From Sarcocystis neurona (taxonomy: Eukaryota; Apicomplexa; Conoidasida; Eucoccidiorida; Sarcocystidae): DNA of 64,000 nt. The notes beneath the pieces are model-generated. The model saw only the letters and a program-made list of their open reading frames with translations. It did not search any database and was not told the DNA's origin. The stretch spans positions 654,269-718,268 of the forward strand of contig KL647322.1 in assembly GCA_000727475.1 (NCBI GenBank). The letters run 5' to 3'. Below, one piece after another: positions 52,601 through 62,810 of the stretch; the stretch's first letter is position 1, and the number at the start of each line of letters is the position of its first letter. The position numbers were made by a program, and so were the translations under genes.

Positions 52601-55600
52601 GCATGCGTTCTCGACAGCGCTGCAGCGACGCCCTGCTGTGGCAGCTGTGGACCTCCCTTCCCGTTCGCACACAGAGACACGCGAAGAACAGAGAAGTAGA
52701 TAGAGACATCTATCAGCTTTGCTCTTGCCATGTTGTGGTCGGGCTGGACAGATACGTTTTTTGTGGAGTAGTAGTGCAAGACGGCTCTTTCTTTCTCTGT
52801 TCCGACGTCTACGTTATACACAAGTGAAAAATAGAGAGAGACACACAGAGAAGAAAAGCAGAGGACGAGACGAGAGAAGAGGAGACCGCGAAAGACTGGG
52901 AGAGAGAAGAAGAGGAACTCGAGAGAAAGGTAGACAGAAGACAGACAGAGAGAGGAAGACAGATATACGCATATTAAGTGACTTTGCAGCTCTCCTCAGC
53001 TCTTTGGGTCCATATGTGTGATTTGCAGTTGCATGCACTTCTTCCGTTCAACACTTGGGTCTTCCCTCTTCCTGTACCTTTGTTCTGCTGGCGTGTACAT
53101 GCGCCTCCCTTCGTATGTGCATATGCGTCTGTCTCCCTCGCTCTCGATGTGTATACATAAATACGTGCTTGTCGCTCTCTCCATGTCTCTCTCCGTATCT
53201 CTGTGTCTCCCTCTGTGTCTCTCCCCGTGTCTCCCTCCGCGTCTCCCTCTGTGTCTATCTCCGTGTCTCCGTGTCTCTCTCCGTGTCTCCCTCCGTGTGT
53301 CCCTCCACGTCTCTGTGTCTCCCTTTGTGTCTCTCTGTCTCCCTCCGTGTCTCCGTGTCTCTCTGCGTGTCTCCCTCCGTGTGTCTCTCTTTGGGTATCT
53401 CCCTCTGTCTCTCTCCGTGTCCCTCTCTGTGTCCCCGTGTCTCCCTCCGTGTCTCTCTCTCTGTCTCCGTGTCTCTCCCCGTGTCTCTCCGTTTCTCCCT
53501 CTGTGTCTCTCCCCGTGTCTCCGTGTCTCCCCCGTATCTCTCTCTGTGTCTCCGCGTCTCTCCCCGTGTCTCTTTCTGTGTCTCCCTCTGTGTCCCCCTC
53601 CATGTCTCTGTGTCTCCCTCCATGTCTCTGTGTCTCCCTCTGTGTCTCCCTCTGTGTCTCTCTTTGAGTTTCGGGGGTTTCCTCCTCTTCTTTCTCTGTC
53701 TCCGTGTCTCCCTCGAAGATCTGTCCGTGTAGGTGATGTATTTGTAGCTGCGCACCCCGCGGCCGCGGTGGGGGCCGATGAAGTGTCGACGTCTGCAGAA
53801 GGCAGAAAGCGACCTTCTTGAAGAACCGCAGTACTATTCTGCAACTTCCTCACATACACACGCACACGTGTGCGACCGCGACGCTCTCTGACTTTCCGGC
53901 GCTTCTGCAGAGTTTTGCGCTGGGAAGCCAGAGGCTGCTTCGCCGCATTTGTAGACCTACGGGGAAGGAGGGAACCGTATTCTTTCTTGTTGGCATTCAT
54001 TTGAACAGACACGTGCGTGCATGCTCACTGGCGTGATAGAGAGACACAGACGGAGAGACATATACGGCGGTATGTGCATGCGACTGCTGGCGTGTCTGTA
54101 GAGAAGTGCTCTTTCTTTCCCTGTCTCAATGTGTATTTATCTGTCTCCGAGTGGGGGCATATTCTTGCATGCGCATGGCGTGACCTGGAAAAAATATATT
54201 TGTCGAGCTGGGGGTGGACCAGTGCATGCAGACTGCCGAGACTCCGGGATAAATTTTGTTGTGAGACCCGAGGACATACCAAAATCCTGGTGCATGTCGC
54301 TGTTGTCATCCACTTCTGCGTCCCCTCTTCACGGTACATACTTCACATATATTCGTGTATGCATGTCGTCCATATATATATATATATATATATATATGTA
54401 TAGGTAGATACAGATAGACGTAGATAGATACATATATAGATATAGATAGATAGATACATATACAGATAGATAGATAGATATAGATGGATACATATACACA
54501 TCGATAGATAGATAGATAGATAGATACAGATAGATAGATACAGATAGATAGTTACATATACAGGTAGATAGATGTAGATAAACAGATAGATAGATATACA
54601 TATAGATAGATAAGGAGCGATAGATATATCTTGGTTCTGTATATATATATATATATGTGGGTCTATACGTCAATGTAAGTCTGCATGCACGTATGTGCGT
54701 TCCCTTCTTTACGTATGTATACGTATGTGTAGATATATTTTTCAGTGTGTGGGCCCATGGGTGCATGCAGAGAGACCAATACACAGGTGTGTCTGTTTTT
54801 GTGTGTAGATGCACCGCGCGTCGCAGAAGAGGAGAAACCTGCGGGCAAAGTCGCGATTGCCTCTGCGTCTGGATCGAGTTTCCTGCCCGTGTCTTTTCTC
54901 CTTTTTCTTCAGCTGCTGCAGCACTTTACGGTAGTGGTCGGCGGCTTCATCCTCGGGTTCATCCGCAGTTGGAAGCTAACGCTCGTCTGTGCTGCAGGGC
55001 TGCCACTTCTCTGCCTCTGCGGATCACTCCTCGCGCTATTCCTTTCGAAAGCAGAAAAGGAGAGTACGCGGACAGTCCCTGCTGCGTCTCCTTTCTGTCT
55101 CCGTCTCGCTGTCCGCTTGTGGGCCCGTCTCTGCTCCCGTCTCGTCTCCACCATTCTGTGCTTCCTCGTTCGTATGCATTCGTGCAGTGCACGTTCCCCT
55201 ACGCACATGTGTCGCTCGGCCTCTGTCTGTGTGTATATATATAGCATGTACGTACGTGAGTTCCTCGGGCTTCGTCTCCGTAGTCTTTTCGAAAGAAGGA
55301 GCTCTTCTTGTCGACTGCTTCGATAAGCTGCTGCAGCACTTCCCCGTGCGCATGCCGCTGCTGCGACGCAGACACACGCAGTTCTCTAGCGACTCTCCTC
55401 GTCCTCCTCGCTGCAGTTGCTCTTCTTCCTTCATGCGGCAGAAGACGCATCATAACAGCAGTGCTCTAAGCCGCCCCCCCCTCCCGCTGGCGGGGAGACG
55501 CTTTGCTTCTATTACACACGGCTCCCTCTGCTGCCTCTGCTGCGCCTGCGTGTAGGACCGTGCATCTGACTGCTGCCGTCTAGAGAACTGCTGCTGCGGG

Positions 55601-57223
55601 GTCCTGCTGCCGCTGCGTGCACGGGACGACTGCTGTGCTGAGACCTGCTGCGGTGGGGTCGTGCTGCTGTTGCATGCCCCGGACGGCTGCTGTGCTGAGA
55701 ACTGCTGCTACGCGGTCCCGGTGGTGCTGCATGCACCCAATTTCTGCCGTCTCGAAAACTGCTGCTGTGGGATCCCGCTCCGGGTGCATGCACTGGACCG
55801 TCGCTGTGTAGAGAACTGCCGCTGCGGAGTCCTGCTGCTGCTTCTTCTGCTTGCGCTGCTGTGATGCGAGCGCGGGAATGCTGCGGTGTCGCTCGCTGCT
55901 GGTTGCTATGCTGCTGTTGCTTGTTGCTGTGGCGCTGACACGGCATTGCTGCGGGTACACCCACATGCAGCGTCGCTGCTATGGACCTCACGTCCTGCTG
56001 CTGCTGCATGCGTCGCTTTTTGTTCTGCGGCAGCCGTGAACAAGTACAAGGAAGCGGGATCGCTGTCCGAAGAGGCACTGCTGGGCATTCGAACGGTTGT
56101 CGCTTTGTGTGGGGAGCAGCGCACTGCAGACGCCTACGAGAAGACCCTGCATGCAGCAGAGCAGCGCGGCGTCAAGTGGAGCGCCTACGCTGCTGGCTGT
56201 AAGCCCTCTGAAGGCGTGTGGCTAGCCGTGGATGCAGACAGATTTTCAGGCGTGCGCGCACTCACTAAGCGTGCATGCAGCCGTCGCTCGCGCACGAAAC
56301 ATGCACACAGCCTCTCATGCACTGTGCAGCTAGCCACGCATGCACGCAGCCTCTCACCGAATTACGACGCAACGACCCATGCATGCACACGCCCATCTAC
56401 CCACGTACGACGCATCTAACCGTTCGTGCACGCAGTTGCTGGTGCATGGGAGAGTCGCGAAACGCATGCGCACAAGTCTTCGTTAGGTGACGAGTGCAGC
56501 GACTATGAAGCCGACGAAGAAGAAGTTTGCATGCGTGCGCGCGCATTTCTTGATGAAATCTTTCCTTAACACGTACATATACCCAGGCGACAGGTGGAAA
56601 TCGACGAAATGGTGTAAGCGAGTCCAAACACCTATGCGTGTTTGCACACATATATACACATCTGCACACGAAGTTTTCTGCTGGCGGTTACTTGGCCGCC
56701 TCTAATCAGAGAGAGGTCTTGCGTGACTTCTTCATTACCACAAAGAGGGCCGCTTGCATCTGCAGGCGCATGCAGGGCCATCTAGAAGTCGCAGACTGCA
56801 GAGCTCCTCAGCATGCTAACAGCGAGCGACGAAAACGATGTGGCCGTTTGCATGCAGCTGTCAGCGAGCTGCTGCAACAGGGGACGCATCCCAGAGATTT
56901 TGTTTAGGCGCTTGCCCTTCCTCGTCTTTATGCGTCGCCGCGTGGGCACTGCGTGCATGCTGATAGCCTGCAGCGTCTCTGTGTACGCACGACCCCCAGA
57001 GAAAATTTTTCAGCTAGCCGTCTACTAACGAAGACACTCGAGTGCATGCGGACAGCTACGTCAACTCTCTGTGCCAGCATTTATGGGGTAGAAAAGAAAA
57101 ATACATGCTCCCCTGGGCAGGACGTGATCGTATACCTGCAAAAACGCTCGCATGCACACCGTCTTTACAGTCTTCCTACGCAAGACATCCTCTTGTGTAA
57201 AACTTTTGTACGCATTGTGTGTG

Positions 57224-57256
<33 letters not shown>

Positions 57257-58719
57257 GTTTGTGTGTGTATGTGTCAACATCTCACGGCATCTCCCGAGTC
57301 TATATAGAGAGACATACACCGAGGCACCTCTGCGCATTCACGTTCGTGATATATATATATATATATATGTATATAGAGAAAGGGCGCCTAACACGGTCAA
57401 CGTGTCATCTGTGCAGTCCCTAGCTAGGTAGGCAGCTAGCCAGGCAGGCACTTGTACATTTTAATATGCAAATGTAGAGAGATTCCAGAGGCTGTTACAG
57501 CGGCGCCTCCCTACATGCATGTGTAGAATACACACGTATATGTGTCTATATGTATACGCAATGTTGTACAAGACCACATGCATACATATGCGTCCATATA
57601 TACATGTATACCTGTGTGTGTGACTACATATGTATCAAACTGTATCCGCATAATGCACTACTACATGTCTATACAGATATACGTGTGTTACTGTGTACAT
57701 ATCCACATCTGTAGACATATACACGCGCAGGTATGCATATATATATATATATATGTGTCTACTTTTTTCTGCAGGTGTGGGGAGTCTGATGATGTCTGTA
57801 TTTTTGATGTTCGCTCTTGGGTTCTGGTACGGAGGGAAACTCGTGGCGGACAGTCTAGAGGACGCGCAGGTTACAGGTTCGACCTTCTTCCTCCTCAGTC
57901 CCCCCACTTTTCCGCGGGTTCGACACCTGCTGCTGCAGAGTAGACTGGTGGACGTCCGGCCTCTCCACCGGAAGTTGAGAGGCTCGCAGCGCAGTCTTCT
58001 ACCGGTCTCCCCCTTCTGCTTTTAGTCTCCCCCCCTCTCTCTTCCTCGCCATCCCCCTCATCCGCACGTACACATCCACGTGTATATAAATGTGTGTATA
58101 TATATATACACGTGTATGTACAAATTCTCTCTTCTCGGAGGAACTGCACAGATGCTGGTTATCTCTCTAGCTGAAGAGATGGCGGACGTCTTCCCACCTG
58201 TGGTGCCCCCCTCTCTATCTCTTTCCGTGGCTGTTCTGCGTGCCTGCCCCTATCCATACACATGTACATACACATACGCATATATATATATATATATATA
58301 TATACNNNNNNNNNNNNNNNNNNNNNNNNNNNNNNNNNNNNNNNNNNNNNNNNNNNNNNNNNNNNNNNNNNNNNNNNNNNNNNNNNNNNNNNNNNNNNNN
58401 NNNNNNNNNNNNNNNNNNNNNNNNNNNNNNNNNNNNNNNNNNNNNNNNNNNNNNNNNNNNNNNNNNNNNNNNNNNNNNNNNNNNNNNNNNNNNNNNNNNN
58501 NNNNNNNNNNNNNNNNNNNNNNNNNNNNNNNNNNNNNNNNNNNNNNNNNNNNNNNNNNNNNNNNNNNNNNNNNNNNNNNNNNNNNNNNNNNNNNNNNNNN
58601 NNNNNNNNNNNNNNNNNNNNNNNNNNNNNNNNNNNNNNNNNNNNNNNNNNNNNNNNNNNNNNNNNNNNNNNNNNNNNNNNNNNNNNNNNNNNNNNNNNNN
58701 NNNNNNNNNNNNNNNNNNC

Positions 58720-58750
<31 letters not shown>

Positions 58751-61700
58751 GACAGTGGACACATACACATCGTTGCGCAGAAAATTCCGTAGTCGTGGAG
58801 AGTCTCCTGGACCTTCTTTTCTTTAATGGGGCCGCGGCGATCACTGCTGGAACCCGCTGTCTTTCGTCTTCCCTTTCTCGCCCTTCCTCTCCTTCTCGAC
58901 AGTATATACACACGCATATACGTATATATATATATATATATATTGTGTATACGTATACATATCCGCGCGGGCGCAACGAAAGGTGTACGTCCTTCGTCCG
59001 ATGCCGATATGTACACAGAAGGGTGAATATCTATGCCGCTACAAATGTCTGTGCAGCAACCCACTACCTCCAGCATATATGTGGATTTACATGTATATAG
59101 ATGGCGCGCGGTGCATACGAATGTACGTGTGTGTAGGTCAACGTACATAGGAGTGTGTAGCGCAGTATGTACGTATATTTGCATGGCCCTACAGTTACGC
59201 ATGTATGTACATTTGTGTATGCATATACGTGCGTATATATATAAGAGGCGTTCACACACATACTCGGCACATATGGGGAGGTCAGCGCCCATACGTGTGT
59301 GAATGTAGTGCAGTACATACGTATATGTATATGGTGCTGTATATCTATATGAACTACATACCTCTACCGCCATTCCCGTAAGTAAGAACATATGCTTACA
59401 AATATAAATATATGTACATATGCGTATCTGTCTACAAATGCATGTGCATCTGTATTTATCGATATTTACATATGCGTATCTATACATGTGTCTACATATG
59501 TATATACATATGTCTACATTTGTATATGGGTGTCATCCTCTCTCTAAATACACATATATATATATGTAGGTGTCGAGGGTTTCATCTGTTCTGACGCGTA
59601 TGTATATATATATATATGTATATATGTATATGTGTGTACATTTGTACTGAAGTAGTTTCAAAGAACGTTGCACTTTCCTTCCCTCTTCCTACTTTTGCGT
59701 CTCTTTTTTCACTTCGTGGGTCTGACTTCCTTTTCATATGAAGTTAATTAGCTGGTCTATGTTTGTTCCTCAACTTTTAGACTGCTTCTCCCGACGTCCT
59801 CTTTTCTTGCCTGCTGCATTCACTTTGAGAGCCACACATGCATATATATATGTGTCTGTGTATACACTTGTTTATTTACATCAGTACGAGATGTTGAAAA
59901 GACACAACAGAACCAATGCCAAGTGATGGGACTGTTCGCTCTATCTATCTCTCTCTCTCTCTACATATATATATGTATATGTATGCATGACTTAGTCATT
60001 GCTGGAGCCTCTTCTATCTGCGGCCCTTGGTGTTGCTGCTGTTGCTGCCGTTGGCTTTTCTGCGACAGGTGCTGCTTGGTGCTGTCCTGCCCCGCTGTGC
60101 TGTGCTGCTGCTGCTATTCCTGCTGCTGCTGGCATTCCTGCTGCTGCAGTTTCTGCTGCTCGTGTGTCTGCGGTTCAGGGTCGAAGGCAAGCTTTCAAGG
60201 AGGGGACGCTGTGACAGTCTTCTTCGCGGTGATGCAGGCGTGCTTTGCCGTGGGAAGTTTCGTCCCGAGTCTGACGGCCTACTTGAAAGTCAGAACTTCT
60301 CCCCTGCTGAACTTCTCTCTTTCTGTCGCTGTCTCTGTACTTCTCTCCAGACGCAGTCTTCTGCCGAGTCCTTCGAGATGGTGCGCTGCACTCCTGTTGC
60401 ATGTGGACGTGTGTGTATTATGTGGTGGCACAGAGCCTGGGCATATGTGTGAAATCGAGCGAGAGCGGAACAGAAAGGGAGGGCCCGCGAAGAAGGCGGG
60501 AAAGGAAGGCAAACAGCGGGAGAGACACGGAAGAGGGGAATTCGGCTGTTTTGTGTGTGTATGTGTGTGTGTAGATTTGGTATCCTTCCAAATGGCTGCC
60601 GAAGTGTCTGCTTTGAAGGTCGCCTCTTCCGCTTTTCTGCTGTCCGCTTCCCCCCAATGTTTGCTGCTCTCTCTTTTCGGGTCTCCCTCTGCCTCTCCTT
60701 ATCTTCGCTTCCCTCGCCTTCTCTCGGTTTCCCGCTGTCTTTGCCCTTTCCCTCTGTCTCTGTGTACATATGACGAATAGAGGTATCTGCAGCAGCAGCG
60801 CAGGAACAGCAAATGTATATACGTTCGCATATACAAAGAGAAAAGGTTTCGCTCGTATAGAAATGCGTCGCTGTTGATGGACGTGCACACATAAACGCGT
60901 GTGGATGTGTACATGCGAATCTATGTTCCTGCACGTGTATACATATGTATGTTGTCACTTTTACGAGGACTCTGAGAAAAAGGACAATCTACTAGGTAGA
61001 TCTACGTCCTTGTATATTACCTCATATACAGAAGCTTACATATACATATATATATGTGTCAAAGCGGCGTTAGGTGTCAATTCCTATGAAGTACGCACAT
61101 CTACATACGTATACGCATACGTCTCTCTACGTACGCATGCATATATATATATATATATATATATAACTGTGGATATGTTTGTATGTGTGTATATATACAT
61201 GTGTGGGTGCAGGTGCATATGGGCAATCTAAGTATAATGACAGGGTGATTCTGGGAGGCCTGTTCTTCTTTACGAAGAAGCGTTTTCTTCCGCTTCTCTC
61301 GCAGCCTTCGTTATATATATATGTATATATAGAGAGAGATGGAGATGTGACGTATATGTATATATATATTTATTTACGCGTGTGTGTGTGTGTGTAGGTA
61401 TGTATGTATCTATGTGTGTATCTGTGTACGCATGTATGTATGTATGCATGGATGTATGGATATGCTGTCACATATTTGGAGCTTCTCAGAGAAGATGTAT
61501 GTATTTCGACTTGGCATATGTTTGTACCTTTCCTAGTTTTGCTTCTACGAGTGGAGGATGTTCACCTGTCCCTCTCACTGTGTATATGGGTGTGTGTGCC
61601 TTTCTATTGGCCCTGTTTTCCGGTCCTTTCTGTGTGAAGATGCGTCTTTCTGTGTTGAAACCACGAGTGCTATCGAATAGACATTTTCTGGCTGACAGTG

Positions 61701-62810
61701 GCCGCACGCATGCGCTTCTCGCGCGCTGCTGCAGGGAGCTACGGCGATGGACGAGCTGCTGAAATTAATTACCCGAGACTCACTTATCGACCCTCTCTCG
61801 GACCAAGGACGCGTAGGTCCTCTCATACGACACCGCTGCTGCTGCTCTTCCTCTTCCGCATGCGTCCCTCTTCTACAAACCCTGTCAAACACACGCACAT
61901 GCTGCCGTCCCTCTGCGTGCGCTGCTCTCCTGCATCTCCTCGTGCTGCTGCATCTCCTGCTGCTGCTACCGCCGTGCTGCTGCATCTGCTGCTGCTGCTA
62001 CCGCCGTGCTGCTGCATCTGCTGCTGCTGCATCTGCTGCTGCTGCATCTGCTGCTGCTGCATCTGCTGCTGCTGCATCTGCTGCTGCTGCATCTGCTGCT
62101 GCTGCATCTGCTGCTGCTGCATCTGCTGCTTTGGCGTTTCCTTGCTGGATCAGCTGCCACCTCTCCCGACCGTCTGCCTCTTCACCACCTGCTGCTGCTT
62201 CTTCTCCTGCGGACGTCAACGGCTGCTGCGTGTGTTGCCGCTGCTGCGCCATCGGCCTGTGCATTATATGTCACTTCCACCTCCATATACATATATACAA
62301 CACATCCATACACATGTGTAAATATATACAGATATATGTTTCTATATCTCTCTCTTCCCTTGCAGGCCCGTACATCCGCTACACATCCATACATGCAAAT
62401 CTCTGTATATGTGTCTCTGTGTATGACACTCTCTACATAACTCTATCCCTATGGTACCTACTTGTATATGTGTATATGTACATATATGTACATATATATA
62501 TGTATATGTGTATATTCTTGTCTTTCTCTGTGCTGCGCATGCGTTGACTCAGCTGGACGTGTGTGTGTCGCTCTGTCTCTTCTTCATCTAATTTACTTTG
62601 CTGAGAGAAGTTTCCATGCGCTCGGTGAAGCTCTGTGCCAGCTTTTTTTCTGCGGAGACGTTTGCATGCAGACGGACGTCCCTTTGAAGAGAGACATCGT
62701 TTTCGAAGACGTGAAGTTTGCCTACCCTTCGCGAAGAGAGAAACCGATATTCAAGTGTTTAAATTTAACTTTACCAGCTGAGAAGACGATTGCTCTCGTA
62801 GGGACGTCTG
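42643..62810 (+). CDS. ABCB/MDR (P-glycoprotein-like) ABC transporter, 5' half, 12 exons
   Basis: ATP-driven membrane exporter. The family moves lipophilic compounds, lipids or peptides and includes multidrug-resistance pumps. Twelve exons join in phase: 42643-43644, 44340-44386, 46317-46389, 48137-48229, 50654-50761, 52369-52470, 54913-55063, 56034-56198, 57775-57876, 60179-60288, 61735-61812, 62672-62810, about 723 residues. N-terminal ~334 residues are Ala/Pro/Ser-rich. Then come TM1 ([20 protein letters not shown]), TM2, ICL1 ([16 protein letters not shown]), TM3-TM4 ([16 protein letters not shown]), ICL2 ([18 protein letters not shown]), TM5 ([13 protein letters not shown]), TM6 ([16 protein letters not shown]), a linker ([10 protein letters not shown]) and NBD1 ([18 protein letters not shown] entering Walker A). 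TM2 to the Walker A start aligns with human ABCB1 almost without gaps. The start at 42643 has the apicomplexan context ACAAAAATGG; an upstream in-frame ATG at 42616 is less likely. The gene runs past the window, so half or full size and substrate are unknown. Confidence 0.95.
43645..44339 (+). other. ABC transporter intron 1
   Basis: 695 bases, mostly unique; a TACTACTAC run (44066-44080) and CTG triplets near the 3' end. Confidence 0.85.
44340..44386 (+). CDS. ABC transporter exon 2
   Basis: 47 bases; acceptor TTTCCCCAG, donor GTGAGA at 44387. It encodes [15 protein letters not shown] (the last Met split with exon 3), a basic stretch before TM1. Assigned by phase and position; too short for independent homology. 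Confidence 0.7.
44387..46316 (+). other. ABC transporter intron 2 with CAG block then CTG block
   Basis: CAG-polarity triplets at 44396-44860, unique sequence to about 45370, then CTG polarity from 45375 to the 3' splice site. Stop-free frames of up to 321 codons arise here on both strands but are not part of the transporter. Confidence 0.85.
46317..46389 (+). CDS. ABC transporter exon 3, TM1
   Basis: Acceptor TGTTACAG, donor GTAAGC at 46390. YATRVD, then the first transmembrane helix ending SIGSGAMM, matching the ABCB pattern of a Tyr-Ala-x-x-x-Asp lead-in and a Gly-rich exit. Confidence 0.92.
46390..48136 (+). other. ABC transporter intron 3
   Basis: TA run (46460-46480), CT-rich sequence, many GCATGC words (46714, 46822, 46875, 47236, 47284, 47343 and others) and TATA/GTAT microsatellites at 47630-47750. 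No exon recognised. Confidence 0.8.
48137..48229 (+). CDS. ABC transporter exon 4, first extracellular loop
   Basis: Acceptor GCTGCTGCAG, donor GTAGGT at 48230. [14 protein letters not shown] follows TM1 as in ABCB proteins (PLMxxxFGD). The loop is short. Confidence 0.93.
48230..50653 (+). other. ABC transporter intron 4
   Basis: TA run (48588-48632), TCTC-rich stretches (50020-50440) and a CTG array (50564-50650) that ends in the acceptor of exon 5. No exon recognised. Confidence 0.8.
50654..50761 (+). CDS. ABC transporter exon 5, TM2
   Basis: Acceptor CCGCTGCAG at the end of a CTG array, donor GTCAGA at 50762. TM2 leads into [18 protein letters not shown], matching the ABCB (ER)QxxRIRxxYFxAxLRQ stretch. 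Confidence 0.93.
50762..52368 (+). other. ABC transporter intron 5
   Basis: CAG array (50781-50930), then TA/GTAT microsatellites (51395-51500, 51795-52095). Polarity is opposite to the CTG array just upstream of exon 5. Confidence 0.8.
52369..52470 (+). CDS. ABC transporter exon 6, intracellular loop 1
   Basis: Acceptor GCGCATGCAG, donor GTACGT at 52471. [17 protein letters not shown], then [10 protein letters not shown], equals the EIGWFDxxxxGELxTRL...GIGDKIG coupling-helix region of ABCB. Confidence 0.94.
53160..53720. repeat. GTGTCTCC(CT) minisatellite
   Basis: About 560 bases of degenerate GTGTCTCCCTCC / GTGTCTCTCTCC words, C/T/G-only on the plus strand. Open frames of 200-340 codons on both strands (Ser/Val/Leu-rich or Glu/Thr/Arg-rich) are by-products. 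Confidence 0.9.
54402..54620. repeat. GATA microsatellite
   Basis: TAGATAGATACAGATAGATA-type words, same polarity as 180-965. Confidence 0.9.
54913..55063 (+). CDS. ABC transporter exon 7, TM3 and TM4
   Basis: Strong pyrimidine tract before acceptor TTCTTCAG, donor GTACGC at 55064. [19 protein letters not shown] matches the ABCB GFIxGFxRGWKLTLV signature. A second possible acceptor nine bases on would delete LLQ and break the alignment spacing. Confidence 0.94.
55064..56033 (+). other. ABC transporter intron 7
   Basis: 970 bases: unique sequence, then a 57-bp tandem array (separate entry) and CTG triplets up to exon 8. Confidence 0.85.
55562..55846. repeat. 57-bp tandem repeat, five diverged copies without indels
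   Basis: The CTG after a GAAC-like word falls at 55588, 55645, 55702, 55759 and 55816, exactly 57 bases apart. Units share CTGCTGCGG, GTCC and GTGCATGCA words but differ at many positions. Two minus frames are open across all five, giving 19-residue repeats (one has an ATG at 55966 and repeats such as [19 protein letters not shown]). Antisense coding is possible but not shown. Confidence 0.85.
56034..56198 (+). CDS. ABC transporter exon 8, intracellular loop 2
   Basis: Acceptor TGCGGCAG, donor GTAAGC at 56199; phases 1 and 1. [20 protein letters not shown], then VALCGEQ, equals the ABCB YAKAGAVAEEVLxxIRTVxAFGGQ coupling helix. Confidence 0.95.
56199..57774 (+). other. ABC transporter intron 8
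   Basis: GCATGC/TGCATGCA words are dense at 56270-56480. TA runs at 57227-57256, 57349-57369 and 57738-57753, and GTAT/ACAT microsatellites. No exon recognised. Confidence 0.8.
57775..57876 (+). CDS. ABC transporter exon 9, TM5
   Basis: Acceptor TTTTTTCTGCAG. The donor is chosen as G|GTTCGA at 57877; it is weak but is the only one whose phase fits exon 10. [19 protein letters not shown] matches ABCB TM5 (YALAFWYG). Confidence 0.9.
57877..60178 (+). other. ABC transporter intron 9, with assembly gap
   Basis: TA/CATA microsatellites (58080-58110, 58265-58305, 58719-58746, 58916-58945, 59200-59640), a gap of Ns, and CTG triplets (60030-60165) just before exon 10. Confidence 0.8.
58306..58718. 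other. Assembly gap, 413 Ns, inside a TA run
   Basis: TATATA sequence on both sides; presumably a long TA microsatellite that could not be assembled. Confidence 0.99.
60179..60288 (+). CDS. ABC transporter exon 10, TM6
   Basis: Acceptor GCGGTTCAG, donor GTCAGA at 60289. [19 protein letters not shown], then PSLTAYLK, matches ABCB QVLTVFFSVLIGAFSVGQASP. Confidence 0.94.
60289..61734 (+). other. ABC transporter intron 10
   Basis: TA run (61142-61165), GTAT/GTGT microsatellite (61380-61460), otherwise unique. No exon recognised. Confidence 0.8.
61735..61812 (+). CDS. ABC transporter exon 11, TMD-NBD linker
   Basis: Acceptor GCTGCTGCAG, donor GTAGGT at 61813. [20 protein letters not shown], then LSDQGR, matches the ABCB GAAxxIFKIIDxxPSID linker at the same spacing. 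Confidence 0.93.
61813..62671 (+). other. ABC transporter intron 11
   Basis: CTG block with a 15-bp array (separate entry), then GTATATGTACATATA microsatellite (62465-62512). Confidence 0.85.
62015..62134. repeat. 15-bp CATCTGCTGCTGCTG array, eight exact copies
   Basis: CAT at 62015, 62030, 62045, 62060, 62075, 62090, 62105 and 62120. Stop-free in every frame (His-Leu4 or Ala/Ser on plus, Gln4-Met on minus), yet it lies between two exons that join correctly without it. Confidence 0.95.
62672..62810 (+). CDS. ABC transporter exon 12, start of nucleotide-binding domain 1
   Basis: Acceptor TTTGCATGCAG, donor GTAAGC at 62811. [13 protein letters not shown] carries the A-loop tyrosine, and IALVGTSG enters Walker A, which is split by the intron after the first base of its Gly codon. 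Walker A completion, the signature motif and Walker B lie beyond the window. Confidence 0.95.

Larger units (their letters stand above)
52471..54912 (+). other. ABC transporter intron 6
   Basis: Purine-rich AGAGA sequence (52828-52970), a GTGTCTCC minisatellite (53160-53720), a TA run (54370-54400) and a GATA block (54402-54620). No exon recognised. Confidence 0.8.

Noticed and set aside
52996..54012. 338-codon minus-strand Glu/Thr/Arg-rich open frame and its plus-strand Ser/Val/Leu counterpart
   Set aside because: Both come from the GTGTCTCC minisatellite, lie within intron 6 of the transporter and have no non-repeat coding features.
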